Origin: Aeromicrobium sp. Sec7.5
GTDB lineage: Bacteria > Actinomycetota > Actinomycetes > Propionibacteriales > Nocardioidaceae
NCBI RefSeq assembly: GCF_036867135.1
Contig: NZ_JBAJIJ010000002.1
Span: 124,001 to 188,000, forward strand
DNA length: 64,000 nt
Direction: 5' to 3'
This document shows positions 19,893-29,051 of this stretch, piece by piece (position 1 is the first letter of the stretch; each line of letters starts with the position of its first letter). The notes beneath the pieces were generated by a model that was not told the DNA's origin, made no database searches, and worked only from the letters and a program-made list of their open reading frames with translations. A program made the translations under genes and the position numbers.

Positions 19893-20429
19893 GTGCCCGC
19901 CGCTCGTCGCATCCTCGTCGCGGGCCGACCCGGCGCTGGGAAGTCGACGCTCGCCCGGCAGGTCGCCGCCGCAGCCGATGTGCCGTACACCGAGCTCGAC
20001 GCGCTGCACCACGGTCCGGACTGGACGCCGCGGCCGCAGTTCGACGACGACGTGCTGGCGCTCGCCACGTCCGAGGCCTGGGTCACGGAGTGGCAGTACC
20101 CGCAGGCTCGTCCCGTGCTGGCGGCCCACGCGGACCTGCTGGTGTGGCTCGACCTGCCGGTGCGGGTCACGATGACGCGACTGACCCGGCGCACCGTGGG
20201 CCGGGTGCGGAACCGCACCGAGCTCTGGGCCGGCAACGTCGAGCCGCCCCTGCGCACGGTCTTCACCGAGCCGAACCACATCGTCCGCTGGGCCTGGCGC
20301 ACGCGCCACGACTACCGCACGCTCGTGCCCGAGGCACGCGCCGCCCACCCCGACCTGGCCCTGGTCCACCTCAGGAGCCAGGCCGACACCGAGGCGTACC
20401 TCCAGGCGCTCCGCGCCCAAGCCCCCTAG
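19893..20429 (+). CDS. P-loop NTPase, adenylate-kinase-like (topology modulation protein type)
   Basis: A 178-residue protein with a Walker A motif GRPGAGKS at residues 11-18 and the FlaR/topology-modulation-protein style continuation YTELDALHHGPDWTPR. LLVWLDLPVRVTMTRLTRRT is the Walker B and lid-like region. Members are small nucleoside or nucleotide kinase-like proteins without assigned substrates. The start is GTG 19893, with AGGATGG upstream. It is divergent from nuo and convergent with menG; its TAG stop is followed after 3 bases by the first 22-bp repeat array. Confidence 0.8.
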   Translation: MPAARRILVAGRPGAGKSTLARQVAAAADVPYTELDALHHGPDWTPRPQFDDDVLALATSEAWVTEWQYPQARPVLAAHADLLVWLDLPVRVTMTRLTRRTVGRVRNRTELWAGNVEPPLRTVFTEPNHIVRWAWRTRHDYRTLVPEARAAHPDLALVHLRSQADTEAYLQALRAQAP

Positions 20430-20432
20430 GTA

Positions 20433-20498
20433 CCGCTCGCGAGAGAGTTTGTTGGTGCCGACGAGAGACTTTGTTGGTGGCCAGGAGAGACTTTGTTG
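20433..20498. repeat. 22-bp periodic repeat array, family A copy 1
   Basis: Three units begin at 20441, 20463 and 20485, an exact 22-base period. The core is GAGAGA(C/G)TTTGTTGGTG, with the last unit truncated to 14 bases. The array opens with CCGCTCGCGAG 3 bases after the TAG stop of the P-loop gene and ends at the menG stop. CTCGCGAG is itself a palindrome. Related arrays lie at 22.5 and 36.2 kb. Confidence 0.8.
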
Positions 20499-20502
20499 CG
20501 AC

Positions 20503-21198
20503 TCAGCCGGGCTTGACCGAGTGGTGCAGCGCCACGATGCCGCCGGAGAGGTTGTGCCACTCGACCCGCCCCCAGCCCGCCTCGACGAACCGCAGCGCGA
20601 GGCCCTTCTGGTCGGGCCAGGCGCGGATCGACTCGGCGAGGTAGACGTACGAGTCGGGGTTCGACGACACCGCACGCGCCACCGGCGGCAGCGTCCGCAT
20701 CAGGTAGTTGACGTAGAGGCCACGGAACGGTGCCCAGGTCGGCGTGCTGAACTCGCACACCACGACGCGCCCGCCGGGGCGGGTGACGCGCAGCAGCTCG
20801 CGCAGGCCCTCGACCGGGTCGTGGATGTTGCGCAGGCCGAACGAGATCGTGACGGCGTCGAAGGAGTCGTCGGCGAAGGGCAGGCGCATCCCGTCGCCAG
20901 CCGTGAACGGCAGGTCGGGAAACTGCTGCTTGCCCACGCGCAGCATGCCGAGCGAGAAGTCGCAGGGCACCACGAGCGCCCCGGCGGCCGCGAAGGGCTC
21001 GCTGGAGGTCCCGGTGCCGGCCGCGAGGTCGAGGATGCGCTCCCCCGGCTGCGGGTCGACGAGGTCGACGACGGCTCGGCGCCAGCGACGGTCCTGCCCG
21101 AGCGAGAGGACGTCGTTCGTGAGGTCGTAGCGATCCGCGACCTGGTCGAACATGCTCGCGACCGCGCGGGGGTCCTTGTCCAATCCGGCTCGACTCAC
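20503..21198 (-). CDS. menG: Demethylmenaquinone methyltransferase
   Basis: A 231-residue class I SAM-dependent methyltransferase of the UbiE/MenG family that makes menaquinone from demethylmenaquinone in the last step of the pathway. The SAM loop DLAAGTGT is at residues 57-64, and [17 protein letters not shown] and [17 protein letters not shown] are family blocks. The start GTG 21198 ([10 protein letters not shown]) is chosen because it gives the normal N-terminus; the frame continues far upstream only as a shadow of menF. It is divergent from menF with 33 bases between starts. Confidence 0.93.
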   Translation of the reverse strand: MSRAGLDKDPRAVASMFDQVADRYDLTNDVLSLGQDRRWRRAVVDLVDPQPGERILDLAAGTGTSSEPFAAAGALVVPCDFSLGMLRVGKQQFPDLPFTAGDGMRLPFADDSFDAVTISFGLRNIHDPVEGLRELLRVTRPGGRVVVCEFSTPTWAPFRGLYVNYLMRTLPPVARAVSSNPDSYVYLAESIRAWPDQKGLALRFVEAGWGRVEWHNLSGGIVALHHSVKPG

Positions 21199-21217
21199 CC
21201 GATCACTCTCCCACGGG

Positions 21218-21223
21218 TATCGT
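21218..21223 (+). promoter_or_regulatory. Leaderless -10 hexamer for menF
   Basis: TATCGT lies 8 bases upstream of the menF GTG at 21232, consistent with a leaderless or near-leaderless transcript from the short menG-menF divergent gap. Confidence 0.4.
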
Positions 21224-21231
21224 GGATCGTC

Positions 21232-22488
21232 GTGACCAACCCCGCCGGACCTGCCGCCTCGGACGCCCCCGTGCGTCTCCTGGTCCGCACCCGCGAGGTC
21301 GAGGTCGACGACCTGCTGGCCCTGGTCCCCTCGCACGACTTCCTCGCCTGGGTGCACGACGGCGACGGCCTCGTGGGGTGGGGACGCGCCGCCACGTACG
21401 ACGTCACCGGCACCGACCGCTTCGCCGAGGCCTCCCGCTGGTGGGACACCGTGCGGCGCCAGGCCGTCGTGCGCGACGAGGTCGGCGCGCCCGGCTCGGG
21501 CCTCGTGGCGTTCGGCACGTTCGACTTCGCCGCCGACGGGGCCGGGCACCTCACCGTGCCCGAGGTCGTGGTGGGCCGGCGCGACGGACGCACCTGGGTC
21601 TCGACGATCGGCGCCGCCCTCACCCCGGTTCCCGACCTGCGACCCACCGACCGACCGGCGCCGCCCGGGCCGGTCACGTTCGACGACGGCGACGTCGAGG
21701 CGTGGACCGCCACCGTCGCCGCGGCCGTGCAGCGCATCGACGACGACGAGCTCGACAAGGTCGTGCTCGCGCGGGCCAGCCGAGCTCAGTTCGAGCACCC
21801 GCTGGACGTCCGGTGGCCGCTGGCCCGCCTCGCCCGCGACTACCCGGCCTGCTGGACGTTCCACGTCGACGGATTCTTCGGGTCGACGCCCGAGATGCTG
21901 GTGCGGCTCGACAGCGGCCTGGTGACCTCGCGCGTGCTCGCCGGCACGATCCGCCGCACCGGCGACGACGCGCACGACGCCGCCCTGGCGGGTTCGCTCG
22001 CCCGGTCGAGCAAGGACCTCGAGGAGCACGAGTACGCGGTGCGCTCGGTCGCCGACGCGCTGCACAGCCACTGCTCGGCGGTGCAGCGCTCGGAGTCGCC
22101 GTTCGTGCTGCACCTGCCCAACGTCATGCACCTCGCCACCGACGTCGCGGGCGTCGTGCCCGCCGGCACCTCGGTGCTGTCCGTGGTCGCCGACCTGCAC
22201 CCGTCAGCCGCCGTCGGCGGTACCCCCACGGCCGACGCCATCGCGCTGATCGCGCAGATCGAGGGACTCGACCGCGGCCGCTACGCCGGTCCGGTCGGCT
22301 GGATCGACGGCAACGGCGACGGCGAGTGGGGCATCGGCCTGCGGTCGGCCGAGCTCGCGCCCGACGCCCGCTCGGCCCGGCTTTTCGCCGGCTGCGGCAT
22401 CGTCGCCGGATCAGTTCCCGCCGACGAGCTCGCCGAGTCCGACGCCAAGCTCATCCCGGTCCGCGCCGCCCTCTCCCCCCGCGACTGA
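21232..22488 (+). CDS. menF: Isochorismate synthase
   Basis: A 418-residue chorismate-binding enzyme that converts chorismate to isochorismate for menaquinone. Family blocks include [64 protein letters not shown] and [23 protein letters not shown]. Entry of isochorismate to menaquinone rather than a siderophore is inferred from the menG, menD and menC neighbours. The start is GTG 21232. A worn family A repeat begins 8 bases after the stop. Confidence 0.9.
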   Translation: MTNPAGPAASDAPVRLLVRTREVEVDDLLALVPSHDFLAWVHDGDGLVGWGRAATYDVTGTDRFAEASRWWDTVRRQAVVRDEVGAPGSGLVAFGTFDFAADGAGHLTVPEVVVGRRDGRTWVSTIGAALTPVPDLRPTDRPAPPGPVTFDDGDVEAWTATVAAAVQRIDDDELDKVVLARASRAQFEHPLDVRWPLARLARDYPACWTFHVDGFFGSTPEMLVRLDSGLVTSRVLAGTIRRTGDDAHDAALAGSLARSSKDLEEHEYAVRSVADALHSHCSAVQRSESPFVLHLPNVMHLATDVAGVVPAGTSVLSVVADLHPSAAVGGTPTADAIALIAQIEGLDRGRYAGPVGWIDGNGDGEWGIGLRSAELAPDARSARLFAGCGIVAGSVPADELAESDAKLIPVRAALSPRD

Positions 22489-22496
22489 ACGTTCCC

Positions 22497-22634
22497 CTCG
22501 CGAGGGGGCTTGGTGGTGCCGGCGAGAGCGTGGGCGCGTCGCGCCTCGAGGTCGTCCACCACGAAGCGCAACAAAGTCGCTCGTGACCACCAACAAAGTC
22601 GCTCCTGACCACCAACAAAGTCTCTCGCGAGCGG
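22497..22634. repeat. 22-bp periodic repeat array, family A copy 2
   Basis: A worn forward copy lies at 22497-22530 (CTCGCGAG, then GGCTTGGTGGTGCC). Inverted units lie at 22569-22582 (14-base partial), 22583-22604 and 22605-22626, again exactly 22 bases apart. The array closes with CTCGCGAGCGG (22624-22634), 4 bases before the SGNH hydrolase stop on the minus strand. Forward and inverted ends can pair through CTCGCGAG. Confidence 0.75.
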
Positions 22635-22638
22635 AACG

Positions 22639-23397
22639 TCAGGTGGGGGTGACGGGCGTGGGGAAGCGCGGGGCGAGGGTGTCGCCGGAGGACGTGCCGC
22701 GGAGGCGGCGGCCGATCCAGGGGCCGGCGTGCTCGCGGGCCCAGGCCACGTTGGCCGACCGGCGCTCGGCCGGTGACCGGGGCGGGGGCGGCGGCAGCAC
22801 CGGCGGCTGGAGGTCGTGGTCGACGCCGAGCGCGTCGAGCACCGCGATCGCCATGCGCTCGTGGCCGGCCCGCGACATGTGCATGCGATCGATGTCCCAG
22901 TAGCGGTCGTCGCGGTACTCGCGCAGCCGCCAGAAGTCGACGAGGGTCGCCCCGTGCCGCTCGGCGACCTCCCGCACGAGCTCGTTGTAGATCGCGAACC
23001 GGCCCCGCAGGAACGCGAAGACCGGCGCCTCGCCCGGGTCGTAGGCCGTGAACATCACGACGTGCGCCCGCTCCGACAGCCGCGCCACCGCGGTGTCGTA
23101 CTCCGCCACGAGGGCGTCGATGTCGATCCGCGGCCGCAGCACGTCGTTCGCACCGCCGTAGATCGAGACGAGGTCCGGCTCCAGCGCCAGCGCCGGGGCG
23201 ACCTGCTCGGCCAGGATCGGCCGCAGCTTGCGACCTCGGATCGCCAAGTTCGCGTAGGTCAGTGCGGGATCGCGCTGCGCGAGGGCGGCGGCACATCGGT
23301 CGGCCCATCCGTGAACCCCGTTGGGTCGGCCGGGATCGGCGTCGCCGACGCCTTCGGTGAAGGAGTCTCCGAGGGCGACGTAACGGCGGAATCGCAT
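22639..23397 (-). CDS. SGNH/GDSL hydrolase (first paralogue)
   Basis: A 252-residue SGNH-fold esterase or lipase. The nucleophile block is ALGDSFTEG (S12), the oxyanion block GGANDVL, and the catalytic DxxH is in WDIDRMHMSRAGH. There is no signal peptide, so it is probably cytoplasmic; the substrate is unknown. It is a tandem paralogue of the next gene and its first 139 bases overlap that gene's 3' end in another frame. TAGCCT lies 6 bases before its ATG, giving it its own leaderless promoter inside the upstream paralogue. Confidence 0.85.
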   Translation of the reverse strand: MRFRRYVALGDSFTEGVGDADPGRPNGVHGWADRCAAALAQRDPALTYANLAIRGRKLRPILAEQVAPALALEPDLVSIYGGANDVLRPRIDIDALVAEYDTAVARLSERAHVVMFTAYDPGEAPVFAFLRGRFAIYNELVREVAERHGATLVDFWRLREYRDDRYWDIDRMHMSRAGHERMAIAVLDALGVDHDLQPPVLPPPPPRSPAERRSANVAWAREHAGPWIGRRLRGTSSGDTLAPRFPTPVTPT

Positions 23398-24206
23398 GCC
23401 TGAAGGCTAGACGGCGACGTCGCACCCACGACCGGGGCACCGGACAGCACCGGCGGCGTCAGTGCCGGGTAGCGCGGCGCGAGGCCGTCGCCCAGCGAGC
23501 GCCCCCGCACACGGCGCAGGACCCACGGGACGGCGTGGCGCGCGAGCCACGCCAGGCGGTGACGGCGTCCGCGTGAGGCGGCGCGCAGCTCCGGCTCGAC
23601 CGACGCGGTGGGCGCGAGTCCGATCGCCGCGCAGACCGCGCCGGCCACGACCGCGTGGCCGGATGCAGCCAGGTGGAGGCGGTCGTCGCCCCACAACCGG
23701 CGATCGCCCAGGTCGAGCACGTCCCAGAGGTCGACGACGGTGGCGTCGTGGCGGCGCGCGATGCGACGCACGAGCTCGTTGTAGATCGCGATGCGCCCAC
23801 GGAACGGACGGAAGACCCACACGGGCTCGGGATCGCTGATCGTGAACAGCAGCACGCGGGCCCCGGTGGCGCGGACCGCGACCACGACGTCCTCGTAGGC
23901 CGCCATGAGCTCGTCCATGCGCACGCGTAGGCGCATCAGGTCGTTGACCCCGGCGAACAGGGCCACCAGGTCCGGGCGCAGCGCGAGCGCCGGACCGAGC
24001 TGCTCCGCCACGACCTGCTCGAGCCGCTTGCCGCGGATCGCGAGGTTGGCGTACTGCACGCCCGGCGTCGCGACCGACATCTGCTCGGCGACCCGGTCGG
24101 CCCAGCCGCGCACCCCGTTCGGGCGCTGCGGATCGGGGTCGCCCATCCCCTCGGTGAAGGAGTCGCCGAGGGCGACAAACCGCCGGTGGATGATCCGCCT
24201 CGTCAC
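23259..24206 (-). CDS. SGNH/GDSL hydrolase (second paralogue) with read-out C-terminus
   Basis: A 315-residue SGNH hydrolase with ALGDSFTEG (S16), AGVNDLM and a catalytic GDDRLHLAASGH. It aligns along its length with the downstream paralogue. Homology ends around YPALTPPVLSG; the last 60 or so residues are Ser/Pro/Thr-rich and the final 46 are encoded by bases that also encode the start of the next gene in a different frame. This suggests an ancestral stop was lost or frameshifted. GTG 24206 is preceded by TAGCCT at 6 bases. Substrate unknown. Confidence 0.8.
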   Translation of the reverse strand: MTRRIIHRRFVALGDSFTEGMGDPDPQRPNGVRGWADRVAEQMSVATPGVQYANLAIRGKRLEQVVAEQLGPALALRPDLVALFAGVNDLMRLRVRMDELMAAYEDVVVAVRATGARVLLFTISDPEPVWVFRPFRGRIAIYNELVRRIARRHDATVVDLWDVLDLGDRRLWGDDRLHLAASGHAVVAGAVCAAIGLAPTASVEPELRAASRGRRHRLAWLARHAVPWVLRRVRGRSLGDGLAPRYPALTPPVLSGAPVVGATSPSSLQACDSAVTSPSETPSPKASATPIPADPTGFTDGPTDVPPPSRSAIPH

Positions 24207-24259
24207 CCCTGCAGGCTACGGGGACCACGGCGGCCACCGGTCAGGCGGCCGGTGAACGA

Positions 24260-24300
24260 CACGTGACCCGCCGGGCAACTCTCGCCCGGCGGGTCACGTG
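24260..24300. terminator. Hairpin terminator between SGNH and aldehyde dehydrogenase genes
   Basis: CACGTGACCCGCCGGGC (24260-24276) is perfectly inverted at 24284-24300 around a 7-base loop, giving a 17-bp stem without a U-tract. It is 28 bases downstream of the aldehyde dehydrogenase stop. Confidence 0.75.
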
Positions 24301-24328
24301 GGGTGCTGCTGACGGAGTCAGAGCTGGG

Positions 24329-25891
24329 TCAGCGCAGGGTCTTGCGGCCGCCGTACAGCAGGTTGATCAGCAGGGCGGCGTTCTTGTCGGTCGACTCGTC
24401 GCGCTGCATCGACGTGAGGTTGAGCAGCGGCTTGAAGCGCTGACGCGTGATCGCCTTGGCGTACGTGAACTCGCGCAGGCCATCGGGGCCGTGGATCCGG
24501 CCGAAGCCGGACTGGCCGACACCACCGAACGGCAGGGACGGGACCCCGGCGAACATCGCCACGGCGTTGATCGAGGTCATGCCCGACCGGACCCGCTCGG
24601 CGATCGAGACCGCGCGCCGCTTGCCGTAGACCGAGCCGGCGAGCCCGTACTCCGTGGCGTTGGTGAGCTGCACGGCCTCGTCCATGTCGTCGACCGGGTT
24701 GACGACGAGCGTCGGGCCGAAGGTCTCCTCCGTGACGGCCTGGGAGTCCTCCGGGACGTGGGTGATGATCGTGGGCTGCACGAAGCGCTCGCCGACCGCG
24801 TCGGAGCCACCCAGCACGACCCGGCCACCCTTGGCGATCGCGTCGTCGATGTGACGCTGGATGATCGGCAGCTGCGACGGCATCGTGATGGGGCCGATCA
24901 GCGAGTCGGGGGCGGCGTGTGCCGTGACCGCGCGGGCCTGCTCGAGCAGCTCGGCCATGAACGGCTCGAAGATCGCGCGGTGCACGTAGACCCGCTCGGC
25001 GCCGATGCACGTCTGACCGGCGTTGGACATGCTCGACCAGAGCGCACCCTCGGCGGCGGCGGCGATGTCGGCGTCCTCGTCGACGATGACGGAGTCCTTC
25101 CCGCCGGCCTCGATCACGACGGGCACGAGGTTCTCGGCGCACGCGGCCATGACGCGCTTGCCGGTGTTGGCCGAGCCCGTGAACGCGACCTTGTCGACGC
25201 CGGCGCGGCACAGCGCCGCACCTGTCTCGCCGTAGCCCGTGACGAGCTGCAGGACCGGGCGTCCGCCGACGACCTCGGTGAAGGTGTCGACGAGCCAGCG
25301 GCCCACGCCGGGCGTGTACTCACTGGGCTTGAAGACGACGCCGTTGCCCGCCGCGAGCGCGTAGGTGATCGAGCCGAGCGGCGTGAAGACCGGGTAGTTC
25401 CAGGGGCCGATCACGCCGACGACGCCGAGCGGGTTGTACCGCACCGACGACGCGTGGTTGATCGCGAAGACGCCCGACGACACCGACGAGGCGCCCAGGA
25501 CCTTCTTGGCGTTCTTGGCCGCCCAGTTGACGTGGTCGATCGCGAGCCCGATCTCGAGCTGCGCGTCGCCGTGGGGCTTGCCCGTCTCGAGGTGCACGAG
25601 GTGCGAGAGCTGCGCGAGCCGGCGCGTGATGACACTGCGCCACTGCAGCAGGAACTCCTTGCGACCCTCGAAGCCGATGTCGCGCCACCAGATCGCGGCG
25701 AGGCGGGCCTTCTCGACGGCGGCCTCGACCTCCTCGGCGCTGTGGATCGCGTGCTCGCCGACGACGTCACCCGTGCGGGGGTCGAGCGACTCGAACGTGG
25801 GGCCCTCGCGGACCGGGAGGGACGACACGGGCGGCTCGCCGGCGCCGAACAGCGGACCGGACATCTCGGGGCCGGTAGGACTAACGCTCAT
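24329..25891 (-). CDS. Aldehyde dehydrogenase, succinate-semialdehyde dehydrogenase-like
   Basis: A 520-residue NAD(P)-dependent aldehyde dehydrogenase. The proton-abstracting Glu is in VIEAGGKDS, the catalytic Cys in SNAGQTCIGAERV, and EETFGP and the FAGVPSLPFGGVGQSGFGR block complete the family set. It resembles the GabD2/SSADH branch of actinobacteria; the true substrate is uncertain. ATG 25891 overlaps the stop of the GMC oxidoreductase as ATGA, so it probably oxidises the aldehyde that enzyme makes. A strong hairpin follows the stop. Confidence 0.87.
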   Translation of the reverse strand: MSVSPTGPEMSGPLFGAGEPPVSSLPVREGPTFESLDPRTGDVVGEHAIHSAEEVEAAVEKARLAAIWWRDIGFEGRKEFLLQWRSVITRRLAQLSHLVHLETGKPHGDAQLEIGLAIDHVNWAAKNAKKVLGASSVSSGVFAINHASSVRYNPLGVVGVIGPWNYPVFTPLGSITYALAAGNGVVFKPSEYTPGVGRWLVDTFTEVVGGRPVLQLVTGYGETGAALCRAGVDKVAFTGSANTGKRVMAACAENLVPVVIEAGGKDSVIVDEDADIAAAAEGALWSSMSNAGQTCIGAERVYVHRAIFEPFMAELLEQARAVTAHAAPDSLIGPITMPSQLPIIQRHIDDAIAKGGRVVLGGSDAVGERFVQPTIITHVPEDSQAVTEETFGPTLVVNPVDDMDEAVQLTNATEYGLAGSVYGKRRAVSIAERVRSGMTSINAVAMFAGVPSLPFGGVGQSGFGRIHGPDGLREFTYAKAITRQRFKPLLNLTSMQRDESTDKNAALLINLLYGGRKTLR

Positions 25892-27465
25892 GCAGACTCC
25901 TTGATGAGGTCGGCGGCCTTCTCGCCGATCATGATGGTGGGGGCGTTGGTGTTGCCGCGCGGGACGCGGGGCATGACGGAGGCGTCGGCGACGCGCAGGC
26001 CATCGACGCCCATGACCCGCAGGTCGGCGTCGACGACCTTGCCCAGCGAGCAGGTGCCCACCGGGTGGTACACGGTCTGGCCCAGGCGGGAGACCGTGGC
26101 GACGATCTCGTCGTCGGTGGGGTTCCAGCTGCTGGGCGTCCAGGGGCGGTCGACGTAGCGGGTCAAGGCCCCGGTGGAGGCGACCTCGAAGGCCTTGCGC
26201 ATGCCCACGATGATGCGGTCCATGTCCGACGGCTCCGAGTAGTACGCGGGGTCGATCTCGGGGTGCCAGGTCGGATCGGCCGAGCGGAGCGTGATCTGGC
26301 CGACGCTCTCGACCCGCACGAGGGTGGGCGCGATGACCAGGCCGCGCTTGGTGACCTCGTGCAGGCCGTTGTCCCAGAAGCCCGTGGGCAGGACGTGCAG
26401 CTGCAGGTCGGGCGCCGGCTGGTCCTCGCTGGACTTGAAGAACGCCCCCGACTCGGCGACGTTCGAGCTCAGCGGACCGCGCCCCAGCTTCTGCGCCTTC
26501 AGGAGGTTCAGCAGGTTCAGGTTCTCGGACAGGTCGGACGTGTTCTTGGTGTCGAACAGCACCGCCGTGATCGGGTGGTCCTGCAGGTTGCGGCCCACCT
26601 CCGGGGAGTCGACCGCGACGTCGATCCCGTGCTCGCGCAGCTGCGCGCCCGGACCGATGCCCGAGAGCATCAGCAGCTGCGGGCTGTTGACGGCGCCGCC
26701 GGAGAGGACGATCTCGGCCTCGGCCCTGACCGTCTCGGTGACCCCGTGGCGCCGGTAGGTGACACCGGTGGCGCGCGTGCCGTCGAGCTCGATCTTGGTG
26801 ACGAACGCCTCGGTGCGCACCGTCAGGTTCGGACGGTCCATCGCGGGCCGGATGAAGGCGTCGGCGACCGACCAGCGGCGGCCCTTGCGACACGTGACCT
26901 GGTAGAGCCCGGCACCCTCCTGCTCGGCGCCGTTGAAGTCGTCGGTGGGCTTGAAGCCGGAGGCGACCGCGGAGTCGACGAAGGCGTGCGTGAGCTCGTG
27001 GTTGTAGCGACGGTCCTCGACCCACAGCGGGCCGTCGGACCCGTGGTACTCGCCGCCGAGACGCTGATTGCCCTCGGAGCGCTTGAAGTAGGGCAGGACG
27101 TCGTCGTAGCCCCAGCCCTCTGCACCGTAGGCGTCACGCCACTCGTCGTAGTCGGCCCGGTTGCCGCGGATGTAGATCATGGCGTTCATCGACGTGCAGC
27201 CGCCGAGCGCCTTCATGCGCGGCCAGTCGGAGCGGCGTCCGGACAGCATCTTCTGCGGCGTGGTGCGGTACGCCCAGTCCCACTTGGTGCGGAACAGCGT
27301 CGAGAACCCGGCCGGCAGATGGATCATGTCGTCGTCGTCCATCGGCCCTGCCTCGAGCAGCAGCACGTTGACCTGGGGGTCCTCGCTCAGCCGGGCGGCG
27401 ATGACGCCGCCCGCGCTTCCGGACCCGATGATGACGTAGTCGAAGACCTCAGCGTTGTGACCCAC
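25888..27465 (-). CDS. GMC family FAD-dependent oxidoreductase (choline dehydrogenase-like)
   Basis: A 525-residue glucose-methanol-choline oxidoreductase. The FAD loop IIGSGSAGGVIAARLSE is near residue 12, and the C-terminal HPVGTCSLG block carries the active-site His. The closest general match is choline or alcohol dehydrogenase (BetA-like), oxidising an alcohol to an aldehyde. It is coupled to the aldehyde dehydrogenase downstream, which gives an alcohol-to-acid pathway; betaine synthesis is one possibility but is not shown. The start GTG 27465 is chosen for length; an open frame upstream overlaps menD. Confidence 0.85.
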   Translation of the reverse strand: MGHNAEVFDYVIIGSGSAGGVIAARLSEDPQVNVLLLEAGPMDDDDMIHLPAGFSTLFRTKWDWAYRTTPQKMLSGRRSDWPRMKALGGCTSMNAMIYIRGNRADYDEWRDAYGAEGWGYDDVLPYFKRSEGNQRLGGEYHGSDGPLWVEDRRYNHELTHAFVDSAVASGFKPTDDFNGAEQEGAGLYQVTCRKGRRWSVADAFIRPAMDRPNLTVRTEAFVTKIELDGTRATGVTYRRHGVTETVRAEAEIVLSGGAVNSPQLLMLSGIGPGAQLREHGIDVAVDSPEVGRNLQDHPITAVLFDTKNTSDLSENLNLLNLLKAQKLGRGPLSSNVAESGAFFKSSEDQPAPDLQLHVLPTGFWDNGLHEVTKRGLVIAPTLVRVESVGQITLRSADPTWHPEIDPAYYSEPSDMDRIIVGMRKAFEVASTGALTRYVDRPWTPSSWNPTDDEIVATVSRLGQTVYHPVGTCSLGKVVDADLRVMGVDGLRVADASVMPRVPRGNTNAPTIMIGEKAADLIKESA

Positions 27466-27509
27466 GCCACCACCGTACTCCCGGTCGGTTGACCGTGCCA
27501 GTGGCACTG

Positions 27510-29051
27510 TCAGAATGCGGCCCGGACCGCTGCCGCGACCGCCACGGAGTCGGCCCGGCGGGTCGTGCGGTCGAGCGGCACCTCGACCACGGATAGCCCC
27601 TCGGGTGCGGTCGCCAGCACCGCAGCGAGGTCGTCGACGTCGACCAGCCGGTGGCCCGCTCCGTACGCCCGGCAGAGGGCTGCGAGGTCGGCGCCCGTCG
27701 GGGTGCCGTAGATCCGCTCGAACGCGTCGGCGTACGTCGGAGCACCCTGCTCCAGCAGCGAGAAGATCGCTCCCCCGTCGTCCGACGCCACCACGACGCG
27801 CAGGTCGGGCCGAGGCTCTCGGGGGCCGATCAGGAGCCCGTTCGCGCCGTGGAGGAACGTGAGGTCGCCCATCACGACGGTGGTGGGTCGGCCCGTCGCG
27901 AGCGCGACACCGACGGCGGTGGAGACCGTGCCGTCGATCCCGGCGAGTCCGCGGTTGGCCACCACGACGTCCGGCCCCGGGCCGGGAGTCACCAAATCGA
28001 GGTCGCGGACGACGCTCGAGGAGCCGACGACCAGCACACCCCCCGCAGTCGCGCGCCACACCGCCTCGGCGAGCCGGTGCGCGGGCGGGGCCACCGCGTC
28101 GATCGCGGTGCGGGCGAGCTGGTCCGCCTCGCGCCACGCGTCGAACCAGTCGGTGTCGTCGGGCTCGTCGACGTCGATCCACGAGGCGAACCGGACGTTC
28201 GACCCCGCCGGACCGGGGAACGTGGAAGGACCCCCGACGTGGACCACGTCGAGATCGGCGCGCATCAGCAGGGCCGTCACGGACCGCGACAGCGTGGGGT
28301 GCCCGCAGGAGACGACCCGCTCGATCCGTGCGGTGAGCGGGTGCGAGGCCAGGAGCAGGTGGTACGCACCGAGGGCCCGGTCGTCACGCGCGCCCGAGCT
28401 CGGCTCCGCCAGGAGCGGCCATCCCCCGGCCTCGGCGATCTCGCGCGCTGTCGGGCCGGCACCGTCACCGGCGACGACGACGGTCCGCGGACCGGCGGTG
28501 AGGCGCTCCCCCGGTGCGGGCATGGGGTGCGGCGGAGCGAGCCGCTCCACACGGAAGTCCCACGCCACCTGCTCGACCAGGGGCTCGTCGAGCTCGAGGT
28601 TGAGGTGCACGGGTCCGCCGATCGGTGCGAGGTCGGCGACGGCCGAGACGAAGCGCACGCGCGGGAAGATCGCGCGCTGGTCGGTGGTCTGGCTCGCCCC
28701 GGTGCCCCGCATGCGCGCCGGCCGATCGGCCGTGACCGCGACGACCCGGGCGCCGGTGTGCCACGCCTCGAGCATCGCGGGATGCAGGTTGGCGACCGCG
28801 GTGCCCGACGTCGTGACGACCGGCACCGGCTGCCGCAGACTCTTCGACAGGCCCAGCGCGAGGAAGCCGGCCTCGCGCTCGTCGACCCTGACGTGCAGGC
28901 GGAGGAGCCCTTGCGAGTCGGCCGCGTGCAGGGCCAACGCCAGCGGCCCGGACCGCGAGCCGGGCGCCAGGACCGCCTCGCTGGCACCCAGGGCCAGGAG
29001 TCGCTCGACGAGGTGGCGGGCCGTCTCCACGGCGGTGGGGCGCGGGGTCAC
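27510..29051 (-). CDS. menD: 2-succinyl-5-enolpyruvyl-6-hydroxy-3-cyclohexene-1-carboxylate synthase
   Basis: A 513-residue thiamine diphosphate enzyme that joins isochorismate and 2-oxoglutarate in menaquinone synthesis. The N-terminal block VLAPGSRSGPLALAL, RVDEREAGFLALGLSK, TTSGTAVANLHPAMLEAW and TDQRAIFP are MenD-specific, and the ThDP/metal motif is MGDLTFLHGANGLL. The start GTG 29051 overlaps the menC stop as GTGA. It is 44 bases upstream of the GMC oxidoreductase start. Confidence 0.95.
   Translation of the reverse strand: MTPRPTAVETARHLVERLLALGASEAVLAPGSRSGPLALALHAADSQGLLRLHVRVDEREAGFLALGLSKSLRQPVPVVTTSGTAVANLHPAMLEAWHTGARVVAVTADRPARMRGTGASQTTDQRAIFPRVRFVSAVADLAPIGGPVHLNLELDEPLVEQVAWDFRVERLAPPHPMPAPGERLTAGPRTVVVAGDGAGPTAREIAEAGGWPLLAEPSSGARDDRALGAYHLLLASHPLTARIERVVSCGHPTLSRSVTALLMRADLDVVHVGGPSTFPGPAGSNVRFASWIDVDEPDDTDWFDAWREADQLARTAIDAVAPPAHRLAEAVWRATAGGVLVVGSSSVVRDLDLVTPGPGPDVVVANRGLAGIDGTVSTAVGVALATGRPTTVVMGDLTFLHGANGLLIGPREPRPDLRVVVASDDGGAIFSLLEQGAPTYADAFERIYGTPTGADLAALCRAYGAGHRLVDVDDLAAVLATAPEGLSVVEVPLDRTTRRADSVAVAAAVRAAF

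Noticed and set aside
24329-27025. Single fused GMC-aldehyde dehydrogenase protein from one long frame
   Set aside because: The N-terminal part of that frame is an out-of-frame reading of the GMC gene; the aldehyde dehydrogenase has a normal start at 25891.
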